Part shown: piece by piece, positions 43,403-55,250 of the stretch
Numbering within the stretch: position 1 is the stretch's first letter
Layout of the letters: each line of letters starts with the position of its first letter
Source of the DNA: Bordetella sp. 02P26C-1
Lineage (GTDB): Bacteria > Pseudomonadota > Gammaproteobacteria > Burkholderiales > Burkholderiaceae_B
Length of the DNA: 64,000 nucleotides
Assembly (NCBI RefSeq): GCF_009763255.1
Contig: NZ_WSJB01000025.1
Span: forward strand, 62,001 to 126,000
Direction of reading: 5' to 3'
Made by a program: the position numbers and the translations under genes
Notes under the pieces: generated by a model
The model's database searches: none
Told to the model about the DNA's origin: nothing
Seen by the model: only the letters and a program-made list of their open reading frames with translations

Positions 43403-45952
43403 GTGCCAACCGATACTACGCCTACAACCATGCAAGACGAATCCCTCGCTCACGACGCGACTGTCGAGGCGCCCGCCGCTGCAACGAAAGCCCGCGCAAC
43501 GAAGTCGGCGGCTAGCAAAACCGCGGCGAAGACGGCTGCGGTGAAATCGCCCGCCACGAAGGCGGCTTCCACGCGGTCGTCAGCGACAAAGCGAGCGGCG
43601 AAGAAGGTCGCGGATGCAGAAACCGGCGACGTGTCGAGCGTGGTCGTGGCGAGCGACGCCCCGGCTGTCGCCGCGGCTGAGCCGGCCTCTGCCAAGCCTG
43701 CCACCAAGCGTGCGACCTCTAAGGTCGCCACCAAATCCGCCACGGCGAAAGCTGGTGCCAAGTCCGCGGCGAAGAAGCAAGCGGATGTCGCCGGCGACGC
43801 CGAGAGCGGCCCGGCCGTCTCAGATGGTGTCGAAACGCCCGTGACTGAGCCGGCGCCCAAGCGTACTCGTACGCGTAAGGCCGCCGCTGCGGTGGTTGCT
43901 TCCGACGCGAGTGGCGCGGAATCGGGTGGTGTTCAAGCGGCTGCAGTCGCACAGGTTCAAGCTCCGGCTGCCGCTTCCAGCGCATCGGGTGTGTCGGCTG
44001 AACCTGCCGCGCCGTCAGCAGGGGCGCAAGACCCGGCGTCTATCTCGGAACCCCAAGCGACGTATGCGGACCAGTCCGCCGAGCAAGCTCCCGCGTCCGG
44101 CAGGGCCCGTCAGGAGCGCCAGCGATCGCCCGCTCGCGCAGAGTCGGCTCGCGGCGAACGCCAGCCGCGCCGCCGTGGCCGTGCCGCCGACGTGTCTTCG
44201 GATATCGCGCCTCAAGACGCATCCGCCAGTCAGAATCCGGCATTCGATCAAGCGGAGGCATCCGGGCAATTTGGCGCCTCCGGTATGGACGGTCAGGGCC
44301 TCGCAGGCCAATCGGCGGAGGGGGATGCCAATGGCGCGCGAGGCGGCCGTGGTCGCAAGTTGCGCACGCCGTTCCGCCGCCGCCGTGGCGACGCAGCCGA
44401 CGGGATGCCCGGTGTTCCTGGCGCCGAAGGCGACGGACGCGGGGGCGAGCGTGACGCCGAGCAGGCATTGTCCTACCTGGAGCACGCCGAACGTATCGAG
44501 CAGCGCCTGGGTAAATACCTGCAAAGCGACATTGCCATGCCGAAGCTGCACAAGGTGTTGGCAGATGCAGGCATCGGCTCGCGCCGCGAAATGGAAGAGC
44601 TGATCACTGCGGGTCGCGTGTCCGTCAATGGCGAACCGGCGCATATCGGTCAACGTGTTTCGCCCACGGACTTGGTGCGCGTCAACGGCAAGCCCATCGC
44701 CCGCCCCAACACCCGCAAGCCGCCGCGAGTGATCCTGTATCACAAGCCGGCCGGTGAAATCGTCAGCCACGACGACCCCGGTGGACGTGCCAGCGTCTTC
44801 GCGCGCTTGCCCAAGCTGCGGACGGGTAAATGGTTGTCGGTCGGCCGTCTGGACCTCAATACCGAAGGTCTGCTGATCTTCACCACTTCGGGCGACATGG
44901 CCAACCGCATCATGCACCCGCGCTATGGCACCGAGCGCGAATACGCCGTGCGCGTACTGGGTGAGATGGATGATGCCACCCGCAAGTCCTTGGTTGAAGG
45001 TATTCAGCTTGACGACGGTATGGCGGCTTTTGGCTCGCTGGATTATCTGGGTGGCGATGGTAGCAACCGCTGGTATCGCGTCACCTTGCAAGAAGGGCGC
45101 AACCGCGAAGTTCGGCGCATGTTTGAGTCTGTCGGCGTGACGGTCAGCCGCCTGATCCGTACCCGTTTCGGCGATATGGTGCTGCCGCGCAATCTGCGCC
45201 GCGGTCGCTGGGAGGAGCTGGAGCCCAATCTGGTCACGGCGCTCATGGTGCAGTTGGGCTTGCTGCGTGACGATGATGACGCCGAAGGGGGACGCCGTCC
45301 CCGTCAGCCGCGTTCGCACGACAGCGCGCTGCCTCCAGGCTTCGGCACACTCGAGCGTAACGGCATGAATGGCGCTCGTATCGGCCGCCGTGGCAAACTG
45401 CAGGGTGGCCGTCCCGGCAGCGCAGGCGTGGTCGCCTCGTCGCCGTCGGATCCGTTTGGGACCGGCCTGATGATCACTGGCGGATATGCCAACGGTCATC
45501 CGTTGGGTAAAGACGGTGGGCGCGGCGGCAGGCCGAATGGCAAACCTGCCGGTAAACACGGTGGCAAGCCCGGCGGCGGTCGTCGTGGCGGCAAGGGGCC
45601 GGCGCAGTTCGGTGGCGGCGCGCCGACCGGCTATGCGGCACCCGCAGCTGTAATGTCCGGCGAAGACGGTTTTTCCCGTCCCGGCAAGCCGCCGCGTCGC
45701 AATAAAGGCCCTGGTGGCGAGCAGGCGGGCGGCGCGCAGCGTCAAGGCCCCAATCGCCCCAACGGCAAAAACTCAGCCGGCCCACGTTCCGGCCAGCCGC
45801 GCAATGGTGGCAAGCCGCAGAGCGGCAACGGTGGCAACAAAAACCGGGGTGCTCGGGGTGGCCGCGGCGATGACTGGCAGCCCAAGAGCGCGTCCGCACA
45901 CGAATCGCGTCTGGGCTTTCTCGGCGGCAACCGCGGGCGCGGCGACCGCTAA
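43403..45952 (+). CDS. rluB: 23S rRNA pseudouridine(2605) synthase RluB with very long extensions
   Basis: 849 aa, against about 290 in E. coli. Residues 1-360 are low-complexity, first Lys/Ala/Thr repeats like histone H1 tails (K-S-A-A-K-T-A-A types), then Q/G/R-rich. The S4 RNA-binding domain starts near 374 ([19 protein letters not shown]), and the catalytic [10 protein letters not shown] with its Asp is near 483. A Gly/Arg/Lys/Asn-rich tail fills about 640-849. GTG start at 43403, with GGAG 9 bp upstream. Confidence 0.92.
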   Translation: MPTDTTPTTMQDESLAHDATVEAPAAATKARATKSAASKTAAKTAAVKSPATKAASTRSSATKRAAKKVADAETGDVSSVVVASDAPAVAAAEPASAKPATKRATSKVATKSATAKAGAKSAAKKQADVAGDAESGPAVSDGVETPVTEPAPKRTRTRKAAAAVVASDASGAESGGVQAAAVAQVQAPAAASSASGVSAEPAAPSAGAQDPASISEPQATYADQSAEQAPASGRARQERQRSPARAESARGERQPRRRGRAADVSSDIAPQDASASQNPAFDQAEASGQFGASGMDGQGLAGQSAEGDANGARGGRGRKLRTPFRRRRGDAADGMPGVPGAEGDGRGGERDAEQALSYLEHAERIEQRLGKYLQSDIAMPKLHKVLADAGIGSRREMEELITAGRVSVNGEPAHIGQRVSPTDLVRVNGKPIARPNTRKPPRVILYHKPAGEIVSHDDPGGRASVFARLPKLRTGKWLSVGRLDLNTEGLLIFTTSGDMANRIMHPRYGTEREYAVRVLGEMDDATRKSLVEGIQLDDGMAAFGSLDYLGGDGSNRWYRVTLQEGRNREVRRMFESVGVTVSRLIRTRFGDMVLPRNLRRGRWEELEPNLVTALMVQLGLLRDDDDAEGGRRPRQPRSHDSALPPGFGTLERNGMNGARIGRRGKLQGGRPGSAGVVASSPSDPFGTGLMITGGYANGHPLGKDGGRGGRPNGKPAGKHGGKPGGGRRGGKGPAQFGGGAPTGYAAPAAVMSGEDGFSRPGKPPRRNKGPGGEQAGGAQRQGPNRPNGKNSAGPRSGQPRNGGKPQSGNGGNKNRGARGGRGDDWQPKSASAHESRLGFLGGNRGRGDR

Positions 45953-46029
45953 GCGTTTCTGCCAGATGTCAAGAGTGTCGTCAGTGCGCTCTTGACGTAA
46001 ACCCGCGACATAGCAGGAAATTTTCGCGG

Positions 46030-46241
46030 TTATCTGGTAAAATTGTTGGTTTTCACGGCGCGCATGCATCGCAAGATGTGTCCTGCCGTGTGCCACAGCG
46101 TACGCTGTCGCTTGGGTTTATACCCGGGTGTGCTTCTTTTGGGCTTGGGTCCGGTGGCGGGTGCGAAATGCGTTTCGCGCAGTTGAACCGGGGGCCAGGC
46201 AATACGGTGGGCTGGGTTTACAGCCCATTTTTTTTGAGTGT
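46030..46241 (+). promoter_or_regulatory. rimP leader with attenuator-like hairpins
   Basis: The 288-bp gap before rimP has an extended -10 (TG-G-TAAAAT, 46035-46043) and then a series of hairpins, including GCGAAA/TTTCGC (46163-46178) and a perfect terminator just before the gene. The arrangement resembles attenuated rimP-nusA leaders described in enterobacteria. Confidence 0.5.
46209..46235 (+). terminator. Rho-independent terminator in the rimP leader
   Basis: GGGCTG - GGTTTA - CAGCCC then ATTTTTTTT, ending 6 bp before the rimP ATG. No gene ends here, so it must act on the leader transcript; likely a NusA-linked attenuator. Confidence 0.75.
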
Positions 46242-46748
46242 ATGGCAGATATTTACGCATTGACCCAACAGGCTTTGGCCGGCATGGACGTCGAATTAGT
46301 CGACGTCGAACGTGCTGCGCTGGGCCTCTTGCGCATCACTATCGACAGGCCTGACGGCGTGCGCATCGAAGACTGCGAGCAGGTCTCGCGGCAGCTCTCG
46401 CGCGTCTTTGAGGTCGAAAACATCGACTACAAGCGACTCGAAGTCGGCTCGCCGGGCGTCGATCGCCCTTTGCGCACCGAGGCCGAGTTCCGCCGCTTTG
46501 TCGGTGAACGTGTCGAGATCAAGCTGCGCGAGGCGCTGGATGGTCGTAAAGTATTTTCCGGCGTGCTGACTCTGTCCGAGACGGAGCAGGGCGGCGAGGG
46601 CGATGCGACTGCGCCTGCACAGCAGGCGGTATTTGGTCTCGAATTTGAAGCAAAAAAGAACGATATTCAGGTCTTGAATTTCACGCTCGGTGATATCGAG
46701 CGTGCGAAGCTGGATCCCGTTCTGGATTTCAAGGGCAAAAAGCGATGA
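46242..46748 (+). CDS. rimP: Ribosome maturation factor RimP
   Basis: 168-aa factor for 30S assembly. N-terminal alpha/beta domain with [10 protein letters not shown] and [25 protein letters not shown]-terminal SH3-like part starting [14 protein letters not shown]. Start ATG 46242; the long in-frame extension upstream is leader RNA. Overlaps nusA by 4 bp (ATGA). Confidence 0.94.
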   Translation: MADIYALTQQALAGMDVELVDVERAALGLLRITIDRPDGVRIEDCEQVSRQLSRVFEVENIDYKRLEVGSPGVDRPLRTEAEFRRFVGERVEIKLREALDGRKVFSGVLTLSETEQGGEGDATAPAQQAVFGLEFEAKKNDIQVLNFTLGDIERAKLDPVLDFKGKKR

Positions 46749-48223
46749 GTCGCGAAATTCTTCTGTTGGTCGATGCCTTGGCGCGTGAGAAAAACGTCAC
46801 GCGCGAAGTCGTATTCGGAGCGCTCGAAAGCGCGCTGGCTTCGGCCATGAAAAAGCGTTTCAAGGAAGACGCCGACATTCGCGTCTCCATCGATCGTGAA
46901 ACGGGTAGCCACGAGGGCTTCCGTCGTTGGTTGGTTGTGCCCGACGAAGCCGGCTTGCAAGAGCCCGACAAGCAGGAAATGCTTTCGGATGCACGCGAGC
47001 TCGTGCCCAATATCGAAGTCGGCGAGTACATCGAAGAAGCCCTCGAGCCTATCGAATTCGGTCGTATCGGCGCACAGGCCGCCAAGCAGGCGATTCTGCA
47101 AAAGATCCGTGACGCCGAGCGCGAACAAGTGCTTAACGACTTCCTTGAGCGTGGCGAGACCATCATCTCCGGCACGATCAAGCGTATGGATAAGGGCGAC
47201 ATCATCGTCGAAACGGGCAAGATCGAAGCCCGTCTGCCCCGTTCCGAAATGATCCCCAAGGAAAACTTCCGGGTGGGCGACCGTCTGCGCGCTTTCGTGC
47301 TGAAGATCGATCACGCCGCCCGGGGCCAGCAGGTCATTCTGTCGCGCACCTCGCCGGATTTCATCCGTCAGCTGTTCGAAAATGAAGTCCCCGAAATCGA
47401 GCAGGGTCTGCTCGAAATCAAGGCGGCTGCCCGCGATCCCGGCGTACGCGCCAAGATCGCCGTTGTGGCCTACGATAAGCGTATCGACCCGATCGGTACG
47501 TGTGTCGGTATGCGCGGCTCGCGCGTGACCGCCGTGCGCAACGAGCTGGGCGGCGAGCAAGTCGACATTGTGCTATGGTCAGAAGACCCCGCACAGTTTG
47601 TGATCGGTGCCCTGGCGCCTGCCAACGTCGAATCCATCGTGGTCGACGAGGACAAGCACGCCATGGACGTGGTCGTCGACGAAGAGAACCTGCCCAAGGC
47701 CATCGGCGCCAAGGGCCAGAACGTGCGTCTGGCGTCCGAGCTGACCGGTTGGCAGATCAACATCATGACGCCTGAGGAAAGCCTCAGCCGTCAGGAAACC
47801 GAGCGTGCCGGTCTGCGCGCGACGTTCATGGACAAGCTGGACGTGGACGAAGAAGTCGCCGACATCCTGATCGACGAGGGCTTTACTGGCATCGAGGAAA
47901 TCGCCTACGTGCCGCTGCCCGAGTTGCTCGAGATCGAAGCGTTCGACGAAGACACCATCAACGAGTTGCGCGCCCGTGCCCGCAACGCGCTGCTCACCGA
48001 GGCAATTGCCCAGGAAGAGCGCTTGGAAACGGCACAAGATTTGCTCGAACTCGAGGGTGTCACACCCGAACTGGCGGCCAAGCTGGCCGAACGCCAGGTG
48101 TTGACGCGTGACGATCTGGCCGAGCTCGCCACTGACGAGCTTGCCGAGATCGCCGGCATCGATGAACAACAGGCCAGCGACCTGATCATGCGGGCTCGCG
48201 CCCATTGGTTCGAAGAGGAATAA
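46745..48223 (+). CDS. nusA: Transcription elongation/termination factor NusA
   Basis: 492 aa. N-terminal RNA-polymerase-binding domain (about 1-125), S1 domain with [16 protein letters not shown] domains including [13 protein letters not shown] and [10 protein letters not shown], and two helix-hairpin-helix acidic repeats at the end (about 365-490) as in proteobacterial NusA. It may control its own operon through the leader terminator. Confidence 0.96.
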   Translation: MSREILLLVDALAREKNVTREVVFGALESALASAMKKRFKEDADIRVSIDRETGSHEGFRRWLVVPDEAGLQEPDKQEMLSDARELVPNIEVGEYIEEALEPIEFGRIGAQAAKQAILQKIRDAEREQVLNDFLERGETIISGTIKRMDKGDIIVETGKIEARLPRSEMIPKENFRVGDRLRAFVLKIDHAARGQQVILSRTSPDFIRQLFENEVPEIEQGLLEIKAAARDPGVRAKIAVVAYDKRIDPIGTCVGMRGSRVTAVRNELGGEQVDIVLWSEDPAQFVIGALAPANVESIVVDEDKHAMDVVVDEENLPKAIGAKGQNVRLASELTGWQINIMTPEESLSRQETERAGLRATFMDKLDVDEEVADILIDEGFTGIEEIAYVPLPELLEIEAFDEDTINELRARARNALLTEAIAQEERLETAQDLLELEGVTPELAAKLAERQVLTRDDLAELATDELAEIAGIDEQQASDLIMRARAHWFEEE

Positions 48224-48301
48224 TTTTCTGACGTCCGACCTGTTGATACGAGAAAAACACATCGTTGTTGTAACTGCTGCATATAGAGGGAAGATAGCCT
48301 A

Positions 48302-51300
48302 ATGTCGAGTAATACTGTCGCCCAGTTCGCCACCGAGCTGAAAATGCCAGCCAACGTGCTGCTCGAGCAGCTGCGTTCGGCCGGTGTTAGCCTCAACTCG
48401 GTCGACGATGCGGTCACCGACAGCGACAAGGCGAAGCTGCTCGACTCTCTGCGCCGCGCTCATGGCGCGACTGAGGGCAAGAAGATCACCTTGACGCGTC
48501 GCCAGACTTCCGAGATCCGCCAGGCAGATGCCACCGGCCGTTCTCGTACCATCCAGGTCGAAGTTCGCAAGAAGCGCGTGTTCGTCAAGCGGGATCCGTC
48601 CGAACTCGCCATGGAGCAGGCTGCAGCACAATCGGTCGACGCGCCTCAAGTCGCGGCGCCTGAAGTTGCGGCTACCCCGGTTGCCGAGGCGCCCGTTGCC
48701 CAAGCCGCGCAACCCGCGGTCGAAACGTCGCAAGCGACGCCTGCCGCGCAGACGCCGGTGGAAAGCCAATCGGCCAGCGCCGAGCAGGCTGCATCCCCCG
48801 AGGCGGCGGAAGTTTCCCAGGCGCAGCCTGAAGAGACTCCGGCCGTGCAGGATGCGGCTCCCGTCGAAGCTCCGGTTGTCGCCGCGGAAGAACCCGCTGC
48901 GGCCGCTGAAGCCCCTGCAGTTGAATCGCAATCCGAAGGGTCTGCGGCGGCTGAGTCCAAGACGGACGCCGCATCCGAAACGACCCCCCCCGTGGCCCAG
49001 GCCGAGCCTGAGTCCCAACCCGAACCGGCTCCCGCGCCGGCAGACACCCCGGCCGCTTCGGCCGAATCTGCCACCGGGCAAGCCGCTGCCGAGCGCGAGG
49101 CCACACCGGCCCCGTCGGAACCTGCTGTGCAAGCTGAAATCGATACCGTTGCCAAAACCCCCGCTGAGTCCACCAAGTCGACTCAGCCGAATGCTCCCCA
49201 GAAATCCAACGCTGCCGCTGCGCCGCGTATGACGCGCGCCGATCGCCGCGCTGCACCGCCGCCACTGGCGCAATCCGCTGGCGACAGCGCCTCGCGCGAC
49301 GCCGCGCGCCGCGCCGCCGAAGCCGAGGCTGCCGCTCTGCGCGAGATGCTGAATCGTCCGCGCAAGGTGTTGCGTGCGCCCGAGCCCGAGGCCCCGGCAC
49401 CGCTGACTGGTACGCTGCACAAGCCTAGCGGCAAAACCGCTGCTTCCCCGGCCGCGAAAAAAGACGCGAAACCGGCAGCAGGCGCCGGCTCCAAGAAGAC
49501 GATCAAGACCGCCGAGGTCTCCTCGTCCTGGAGCGACGATGCCTCCCGCAAGAAGCCGGCTGACGCCAAGAGCGCCGCACCTAGTCGTGACGGCTGGCGC
49601 GCCGGTGGCAAGGGCGGTAAGGGCAAGGGCGGTCGCAATCAGCAACAGGACCACCGTCGCCAGGAGCCCGTGCAGCAAGAGTTCATCGCTCGCGAAGTGC
49701 ACGTTCCCGAGACCATCAGCGTGGCCGATCTGGCGCACAAGATGTCTGTCAAGGCCGCGGAAGTCATCAAGCATTTGATGAAGCTTGGCCAGATGGTCAC
49801 CATCAACCAGGTGCTGGATCAGGAAACGGCTATGATCGTGGTCGAAGAACTGGGCCACGTCGCGATTGCCGCCAAGCTCGACGATCCGGAAGCCTTCCTG
49901 GACGAAACCTCCACCGCCACCGAAGCCGAGGCGCTGCCGCGTGCTCCCGTGGTCACGGTCATGGGTCACGTCGACCACGGCAAGACCTCGCTCCTGGACT
50001 ACATCCGTCGCGCCAAGGTTGCCTCCGGCGAAGCCGGCGGCATCACGCAGCATATCGGTGCGTATCACGTGAAAACCGAACGTGGCATGGTCACCTTCCT
50101 CGACACCCCGGGTCACGAGGCGTTTACCGCCATGCGTGCTCGCGGTGCGAAGGCAACCGACATCGTGATTCTGGTCGTCGCGGCCGATGACGGCGTCATG
50201 CCGCAAACGCGCGAGGCGATTCACCACGCCAAGGCCGCCGGTGTTCCGCTGGTCGTCGCGGTGAACAAGATCGACAAACACGAAGCCAACCCCGAGCGCG
50301 TGAAGCAAGAGCTCGTGGCCGAGGAAGTCGTGCCCGAAGAATACGGTGGCGACGTGCCGTTCGTGCCGGTTTCGGCCAAGACTGGCGCCGGTATCGACGA
50401 TCTGCTGGAAAACGTCCTGCTGCAAGCCGAAATCCTGGAGCTCACCGCTCCGGTGGACGCGCCGGCCAAGGGTCTGGTCATCGAAGCCCGCCTCGACAAG
50501 GGTCGTGGTCCGGTGGCGACCATCCTGGTGCAAAGCGGCACGCTCAAGCGCGGCGACGTCGTGCTGGCGGGTGCAAGCTTCGGCCGTGTTCGCGCCATGG
50601 TGGACGAGAACGGCAAGCAGATCCAGGAAGCCGGCCCCTCTATTCCGGTAGAAATCCAAGGTCTGACCGAGGTTCCCGCTGCTGGTGACGAATTGATCGC
50701 ACTGGCTGACGAGCGCAAGGCGCGTGAAATCGCCCTGTTCCGTCAAGGCAAGTTCCGTGACGTCAAGCTGGCACGCCAACAGGCCGCTAAGCTCGAATCC
50801 ATGTTCGACAATCTGGGCGAAGGCACGCAAACGCTGCCGCTTATCGTCAAGACCGACGTGCAAGGTTCGCAAGAAGCCCTGGTGGCTTCGCTCACCAAGC
50901 TGTCCACCGACGAAGTTCGTGTGCAAGTCGTGCACGCCGCCGTGGGTGGTATCTCGGAAAGCGACGTCAACCTGGCGATTGCCTCGAACGCGGTGGTCAT
51001 CGGCTTTAACGTTCGCGCTGAACAAAGCGCCAAGAAGCTCGCCGAGAACAACGGCATCGATCTGCGCTACTACAACATCATCTACGACGCGGTGGATGAG
51101 GTGAAGGCAGCCATGTCGGGCATGTTGGCTCCCGAGAAAAAAGAGGAAGTCATCGGTCTGGTCGAGGTTCGCGAGGTCTACACGATTTCGCGTATCGGCA
51201 CGGTCGCCGGTTGTATGGTGCTCGACGGTATCGTTCGTCGCGACTCGCAGGTACGCCTGCTGCGCAACAACGTCGTTACCTGGACTGGTCACCTCGATTC

Positions 51301-51439
51301 TCTGCGCCGCTTCAAGGACGACGTCAAGGAAGTCAAATCTGGCTTCGATTGCGGTCTGACTCTGCGCGGCAGCAATGATCTCGAAGTGGGCGACCAGCTC
51401 GAGGTCTTCGAAATCAAGGAGATCGCGCGTACGCTGTAA
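48302..51439 (+). CDS. infB: Translation initiation factor IF-2
   Basis: 1045 aa. The N-terminal IF2_N domain is at 1-55, followed by a very long Ala/Glu/Pro-rich linker (about 95-460), a second IF2_N-type motif ([11 protein letters not shown]), and the GTPase domain with G-H-V-D-H-G-K-T-S near 555, D-T-P-G-H and N-K-I-D. Domains II-IV end the protein and position fMet-tRNA on the 30S subunit. The linker is larger than in E. coli (890 aa). Confidence 0.96.
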   Translation: MSSNTVAQFATELKMPANVLLEQLRSAGVSLNSVDDAVTDSDKAKLLDSLRRAHGATEGKKITLTRRQTSEIRQADATGRSRTIQVEVRKKRVFVKRDPSELAMEQAAAQSVDAPQVAAPEVAATPVAEAPVAQAAQPAVETSQATPAAQTPVESQSASAEQAASPEAAEVSQAQPEETPAVQDAAPVEAPVVAAEEPAAAAEAPAVESQSEGSAAAESKTDAASETTPPVAQAEPESQPEPAPAPADTPAASAESATGQAAAEREATPAPSEPAVQAEIDTVAKTPAESTKSTQPNAPQKSNAAAAPRMTRADRRAAPPPLAQSAGDSASRDAARRAAEAEAAALREMLNRPRKVLRAPEPEAPAPLTGTLHKPSGKTAASPAAKKDAKPAAGAGSKKTIKTAEVSSSWSDDASRKKPADAKSAAPSRDGWRAGGKGGKGKGGRNQQQDHRRQEPVQQEFIAREVHVPETISVADLAHKMSVKAAEVIKHLMKLGQMVTINQVLDQETAMIVVEELGHVAIAAKLDDPEAFLDETSTATEAEALPRAPVVTVMGHVDHGKTSLLDYIRRAKVASGEAGGITQHIGAYHVKTERGMVTFLDTPGHEAFTAMRARGAKATDIVILVVAADDGVMPQTREAIHHAKAAGVPLVVAVNKIDKHEANPERVKQELVAEEVVPEEYGGDVPFVPVSAKTGAGIDDLLENVLLQAEILELTAPVDAPAKGLVIEARLDKGRGPVATILVQSGTLKRGDVVLAGASFGRVRAMVDENGKQIQEAGPSIPVEIQGLTEVPAAGDELIALADERKAREIALFRQGKFRDVKLARQQAAKLESMFDNLGEGTQTLPLIVKTDVQGSQEALVASLTKLSTDEVRVQVVHAAVGGISESDVNLAIASNAVVIGFNVRAEQSAKKLAENNGIDLRYYNIIYDAVDEVKAAMSGMLAPEKKEEVIGLVEVREVYTISRIGTVAGCMVLDGIVRRDSQVRLLRNNVVTWTGHLDSLRRFKDDVKEVKSGFDCGLTLRGSNDLEVGDQLEVFEIKEIARTL

Positions 51440-51466
51440 AGCGCCCGCGCCATCCATAAGCCTTAC

Positions 51467-51868
51467 ATGAGTCGTCATAAGTCTAAATCCATCCCCGGCC
51501 GCAATCTGCGGCTGGCCGAACAGATCCAAAAGGATCTGGCCGGCCTCATCCAGCGCGAGATCGATGTTTCTCGCGCTGGGTTGATTACGCTGTCCGGAGT
51601 GGAGCTGTCGGCTGATTATGCGCACGCGAAAGTCTATTTCACGGTAATGGGCGCCGAGCCCGAAACCGCCGCGGCCATACTCAACGAAAAAGCCGGCTGG
51701 CTGCATTCCCTTCTTTATAAGCTGCTGCACATCCACACTGTGCCGCGACTGCGCTTTTTCCACGATGAGCAGATCGCCCGCGGCATCGAAATGTCGGCTT
51801 TGATCGATCGCGCCAACCGGCCTGGACCGGTGGCCGATGAGCCCGACGAGCCTGAAGACCAGCGCTGA
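51467..51868 (+). CDS. rbfA: Ribosome-binding factor A
   Basis: 133-aa KH-fold factor for 16S 5' processing and cold adaptation. Core: [16 protein letters not shown]-x-D-x-x-x-A-K-V-Y-F-T-V, and L-R-F-F-H-D near residue 98. An acidic tail (E-P-D-E-P-E-D) follows. Confidence 0.94.
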   Translation: MSRHKSKSIPGRNLRLAEQIQKDLAGLIQREIDVSRAGLITLSGVELSADYAHAKVYFTVMGAEPETAAAILNEKAGWLHSLLYKLLHIHTVPRLRFFHDEQIARGIEMSALIDRANRPGPVADEPDEPEDQR

Positions 51869-51904
51869 TCGCTGTCGTCTCACCTTTTTTTCCTGGATTC
51901 GACG

Positions 51905-52657
51905 ATGGCAAAACGACGCGGGCTTGCGCTCGACGGTGTCCTGTTGCTAGACAAACCCGTGGGCTTGTCCAGCAATCACGCACTGCAGCGCGCCAAGCGC
52001 AGCATGGATGCCGCCAAGGCGGGACACACGGGGACTCTGGACCCGTTCGCCACCGGTTTATTAGTTTGTTGTATGGGGCGTGCCACCAAAATTTCCGGTG
52101 CCATGCTCAATGCGGATAAAGCCTACCGGGCCACGCTGCAGTTCGGCGAGGAAACCGATTCGGGCGATTTGACCGGCATCGTCACGGCGCGCGCCGAGGG
52201 CGAGGTCAAGGTCAACGAGGCGGCACTGCTAGAAGTGTTGTCACGGTTCCAAGGCATCATCGAGCAAATTCCGCCGATGTACTCGGCGCTAAAGCGCGAT
52301 GGCAAGCCACTCTATGAATACGCGCGTCAGGGCATCGAGCTGGAACGTCCGCCGCGTGAAGTGAAGATTTACCGCATCGACCTGTTATCGCTGGAAGGCA
52401 GCCGGGCCGAGATCGATGTGGCCTGCAGCAAGGGCACGTACATACGTACCCTGGCGCAAGATATCGGCCGGGCACTCGGGTGTTATGCCCACCTGGCGGC
52501 GCTCAGGCGCACGCACGTCGGGCCGTTTTCGCTGGATCGCGCCGTCTCACTCGAAGCTCTGCAGGCCATGACTGACCCGAAGCAGGCTTTGCTCGCACTA
52601 AATGAATTGCCGGCTGGCTTATTGCCCGCCACACCGACTTTAAAGGACCCCCTATGA
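51905..52657 (+). CDS. truB: tRNA pseudouridine(55) synthase TruB
   Basis: 250 aa. Catalytic Asp46 in [24 protein letters not shown] at the N-terminus; Y-E-Y-A-R-Q-G and [16 protein letters not shown] downstream. The C-terminal PUA domain seems short. Overlaps typA by ATGA. Confidence 0.94.
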   Translation: MAKRRGLALDGVLLLDKPVGLSSNHALQRAKRSMDAAKAGHTGTLDPFATGLLVCCMGRATKISGAMLNADKAYRATLQFGEETDSGDLTGIVTARAEGEVKVNEAALLEVLSRFQGIIEQIPPMYSALKRDGKPLYEYARQGIELERPPREVKIYRIDLLSLEGSRAEIDVACSKGTYIRTLAQDIGRALGCYAHLAALRRTHVGPFSLDRAVSLEALQAMTDPKQALLALNELPAGLLPATPTLKDPL

Positions 52658-54477
52658 CTCGCGCCCTGCGCAACGTCGCCATCATTGCTCACGTCGACCA
52701 CGGTAAGACAACCCTGGTTGACCAGCTGCTACGCCAATCCGGCACCTTCCGCGAAAACCAGGCCGTGACCGAACGGGTCATGGACTCGAACGATCTGGAA
52801 AAAGAGCGCGGCATTACCATTCTGGCCAAGAACTGCGCTGTCGAATACGAAGGCACGCACATTAATATCGTTGACACCCCGGGACACGCGGACTTCGGCG
52901 GTGAAGTCGAACGCGTCCTGTCCATGGTCGACGGCGTGCTGCTGCTGGTCGACGCGGTGGAAGGCCCGATGCCCCAGACCATCTTCGTGACCCGCAAGGC
53001 ACTGGCCATGGGCTTGAAGCCCATCGTCGTGGTCAACAAGGTCGACCGTCCGGGTGCGCGTCCTGACTTCGTCATCAATGCCACGTTCGATCTGTTCGAC
53101 AAGCTGGGTGCGACCGAAGAGCAATTGGACTTCCCGGTGGTGTACGCCTCGGGCCTGTCCGGCTACGCTGGCCTGACCCCCGACGTGCGCGAGGGCGACA
53201 TGCGCCCCTTGTTCGACGCCATCCTCAAGCACGTCCCGCAACGTGAAGACGATCCGGATGGTCCGCTGCAGATGCAGATCATCTCGCTGGACTACAACAG
53301 CTACGTGGGTAAGATCGGCGTGGGCCGTATCAACCGTGGCCGCATCCGTCCCGGCATGGATGTTGCATTCCAGTTCGGTCCCGAAGGCACGCCCGGCAAG
53401 GGCCGCATCAACCAGGTCCTTAAATTCAAAGGTCTGGAGCGTGAACAGGTCTCCGAAGCCGAAGCCGGCGACATCGTGCTGATCAACGGTATCGAAGACA
53501 TCGGTATCGGTTGCACCGTGATGGATCCGTCCCGCCTCGAACCGTTCCCCATGCTGCGCATTGACGAGCCCACGCTGACCATGAACTTCATGGTCAACAC
53601 CTCGCCCTTGGCCGGCCGCGAAGGCAAATTCGTCACCAGCCGTCAACTGCGCGATCGTCTGGAGCGTGAGCTCAAGTCCAACGTGGCCCTGCGCGTGCGT
53701 GACACCGGCGACGACACCGTCTTCGAAGTCTCGGGTCGTGGCGAACTGCACCTGACGATTCTGCTCGAAACCATGCGTCGCGAAGGCTACGAGCTGGCTG
53801 TGTCGCGTCCCCGCGTGGTGTTCAAGGAAATCGACGGCGTGAAATGCGAGCCGTTCGAAGCCCTGACCATTGACGTCGAAGACGCGCACCAAGGTGGCGT
53901 CATGGAAGAACTCGGCCGCCGCAAGGGTGATCTGCAAGACATGCAGCCCGATGGCCGTGGTCGTACGCGTCTGGAATACCTGATCCCCGCTCGCGGCCTG
54001 ATCGGCTTCCAGAACGAGTTCCTGACGCTGACGCGCGGTACTGGCTTGATGAGCCATATCTTCCACGAATACGCCCCCATGCGCGAAGGCAGCATCGGCG
54101 AGCGTCGCAACGGTGTGCTGATCAGCCAGGACAACGGCGATGCCGTGGCCTACGCGCTGTGGAAGCTGCAGGACCGTGGCCGTATGTTCGTCAGCCCCGG
54201 CGAGGCGCTGTACGAAGGCATGATCATCGGTATCCATAGCCGCGACAACGATCTGGTCGTCAACCCGATCAAGGGCAAGCAGCTGACCAACGTGCGTGCT
54301 TCCGGCACCGACGAAGCCGTGCGCCTGGTTCCGCCGATTCAGATGTCGTTGGAATACGCCGTGGAATTCATCGACGACGACGAGTTGGTCGAAATCACGC
54401 CCAAGTCGATCCGTCTGCGCAAGCGTCACCTGCAAGAGCACGAGCGTCGTCGCGCTGCGCGCGAAAACGCGGCCTGA
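52654..54477 (+). CDS. typA: Ribosome-associated GTPase TypA/BipA
   Basis: 607-aa translational GTPase related to [14 protein letters not shown] is the P-loop, R-G-I-T-I-L-A-K the switch I region, [10 protein letters not shown] the G3 box, N-K-V-D the G4 box; then domain II, EF-G-like domains III and V, and the BipA-specific C-terminus. It helps 50S assembly at low temperature and stress. End of the translation operon, closed by a strong terminator. Confidence 0.96.
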   Translation: MTRALRNVAIIAHVDHGKTTLVDQLLRQSGTFRENQAVTERVMDSNDLEKERGITILAKNCAVEYEGTHINIVDTPGHADFGGEVERVLSMVDGVLLLVDAVEGPMPQTIFVTRKALAMGLKPIVVVNKVDRPGARPDFVINATFDLFDKLGATEEQLDFPVVYASGLSGYAGLTPDVREGDMRPLFDAILKHVPQREDDPDGPLQMQIISLDYNSYVGKIGVGRINRGRIRPGMDVAFQFGPEGTPGKGRINQVLKFKGLEREQVSEAEAGDIVLINGIEDIGIGCTVMDPSRLEPFPMLRIDEPTLTMNFMVNTSPLAGREGKFVTSRQLRDRLERELKSNVALRVRDTGDDTVFEVSGRGELHLTILLETMRREGYELAVSRPRVVFKEIDGVKCEPFEALTIDVEDAHQGGVMEELGRRKGDLQDMQPDGRGRTRLEYLIPARGLIGFQNEFLTLTRGTGLMSHIFHEYAPMREGSIGERRNGVLISQDNGDAVAYALWKLQDRGRMFVSPGEALYEGMIIGIHSRDNDLVVNPIKGKQLTNVRASGTDEAVRLVPPIQMSLEYAVEFIDDDELVEITPKSIRLRKRHLQEHERRRAARENAA

Positions 54478-54512
54478 TCTCAGCCACATTGATCGCGTAA
54501 GCGATTGAAGCC

Positions 54513-54556
54513 AACTGGCCGACGCGGCTCACCCGCCGCGTCGGCCAGTTTCGTTT
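54513..54556 (+). terminator. Terminator of the rimP-typA operon
   Basis: 15-bp perfect stem AACTGGCCGACGCGG / CCGCGTCGGCCAGTT with an 8-nt loop, then TCGTTT. Near-symmetrical, so it may also serve the convergent LOG gene. Confidence 0.8.
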
Positions 54557-54571
54557 ATGGCGCGGATCGCG

Positions 54572-55198
54572 TCATGCCGGCAGCGAAGGCGCGTACTGTT
54601 CGTCGCTACGCTGGGTTTCGTGGAATTCCACCACGCGTTGCACCACCATTTCAGGGTCGTCTTCGATGACGAAGAGCTCCAAGTCATGGGCGGCGATCAT
54701 GCCGTTGGCCAGCATTTGATCGCTGAGCCAGTCGACCAGGCCCGCCCAGTACTCGCGCCCGACCAGGATGATGGGGGCAGGGGGCACCTTGCCAGTCTGG
54801 ATGAGCGTCAACGCTTCGAACAACTCATCCATCGTGCCAAAGCCGCCTGGCAACGCGACATACGCGAAGCTGTGCATGAAAAACGTGGCCTTGCGCGAGA
54901 AGAAGTACTCGAAACCCAAGCTGATCGTCTGATATTGATTGTTGGTGGTCTCGTGAGGCAGACTGATGTTCAGCCCCACGCTGGTACCTCCGGCCTCGTA
55001 CGCGCCTTTATTGGCGGCCTCCATGATGCCTGGGCCGCCACCGGCGATCACGGCAAAACCGGCTTTCGCCAGTGCGCGTGCAATCGCTTCGCACGTTTCA
55101 TAATGCGGTGAACCTCGACTGGTACGCGCGCTGCCAAAGAGACTGACGGCGGGGCCCAGATCGGCCAGTTGCTCGGCCGCCGTCTGTATCTCTGACAT
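54572..55198 (-). CDS. LOG-family protein (TIGR00730-type nucleoside phosphoribohydrolase)
   Basis: 208-aa Rossmann-fold protein. The LOG signature is clear: G-G-G-P-G-I-M-E-A-A and P-G-G-F-G-T-M-D-E-L-F-E. Members hydrolyse cytokinin-type nucleotides or other nucleoside 5'-monophosphates. S-L-F-G-S-A-R at the N-terminus fits. I prefer ATG 55198; ATG 55252 would extend it by 18 residues but its start codon would overlap that of polA on the other strand. Confidence 0.88.
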   Translation of the reverse strand: MSEIQTAAEQLADLGPAVSLFGSARTSRGSPHYETCEAIARALAKAGFAVIAGGGPGIMEAANKGAYEAGGTSVGLNISLPHETTNNQYQTISLGFEYFFSRKATFFMHSFAYVALPGGFGTMDELFEALTLIQTGKVPPAPIILVGREYWAGLVDWLSDQMLANGMIAAHDLELFVIEDDPEMVVQRVVEFHETQRSDEQYAPSLPA

Positions 55199-55250
55199 AA
55201 TCACCGGTATCTGCTTGCCGGCGGGCGTCTCTATTACTGCCTTTTTAACC

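Noticed and set aside
43450..43860. Alanine-rich minus-strand frame opposite the rluB N-terminus
   Set aside because: It is the complement of the Lys/Ala repeat coding region and has no independent support.
48299..51883. Very long minus-strand open frame opposite infB
   Set aside because: A codon-bias shadow of the IF-2 gene; infB has full family motifs and the antisense product has none.
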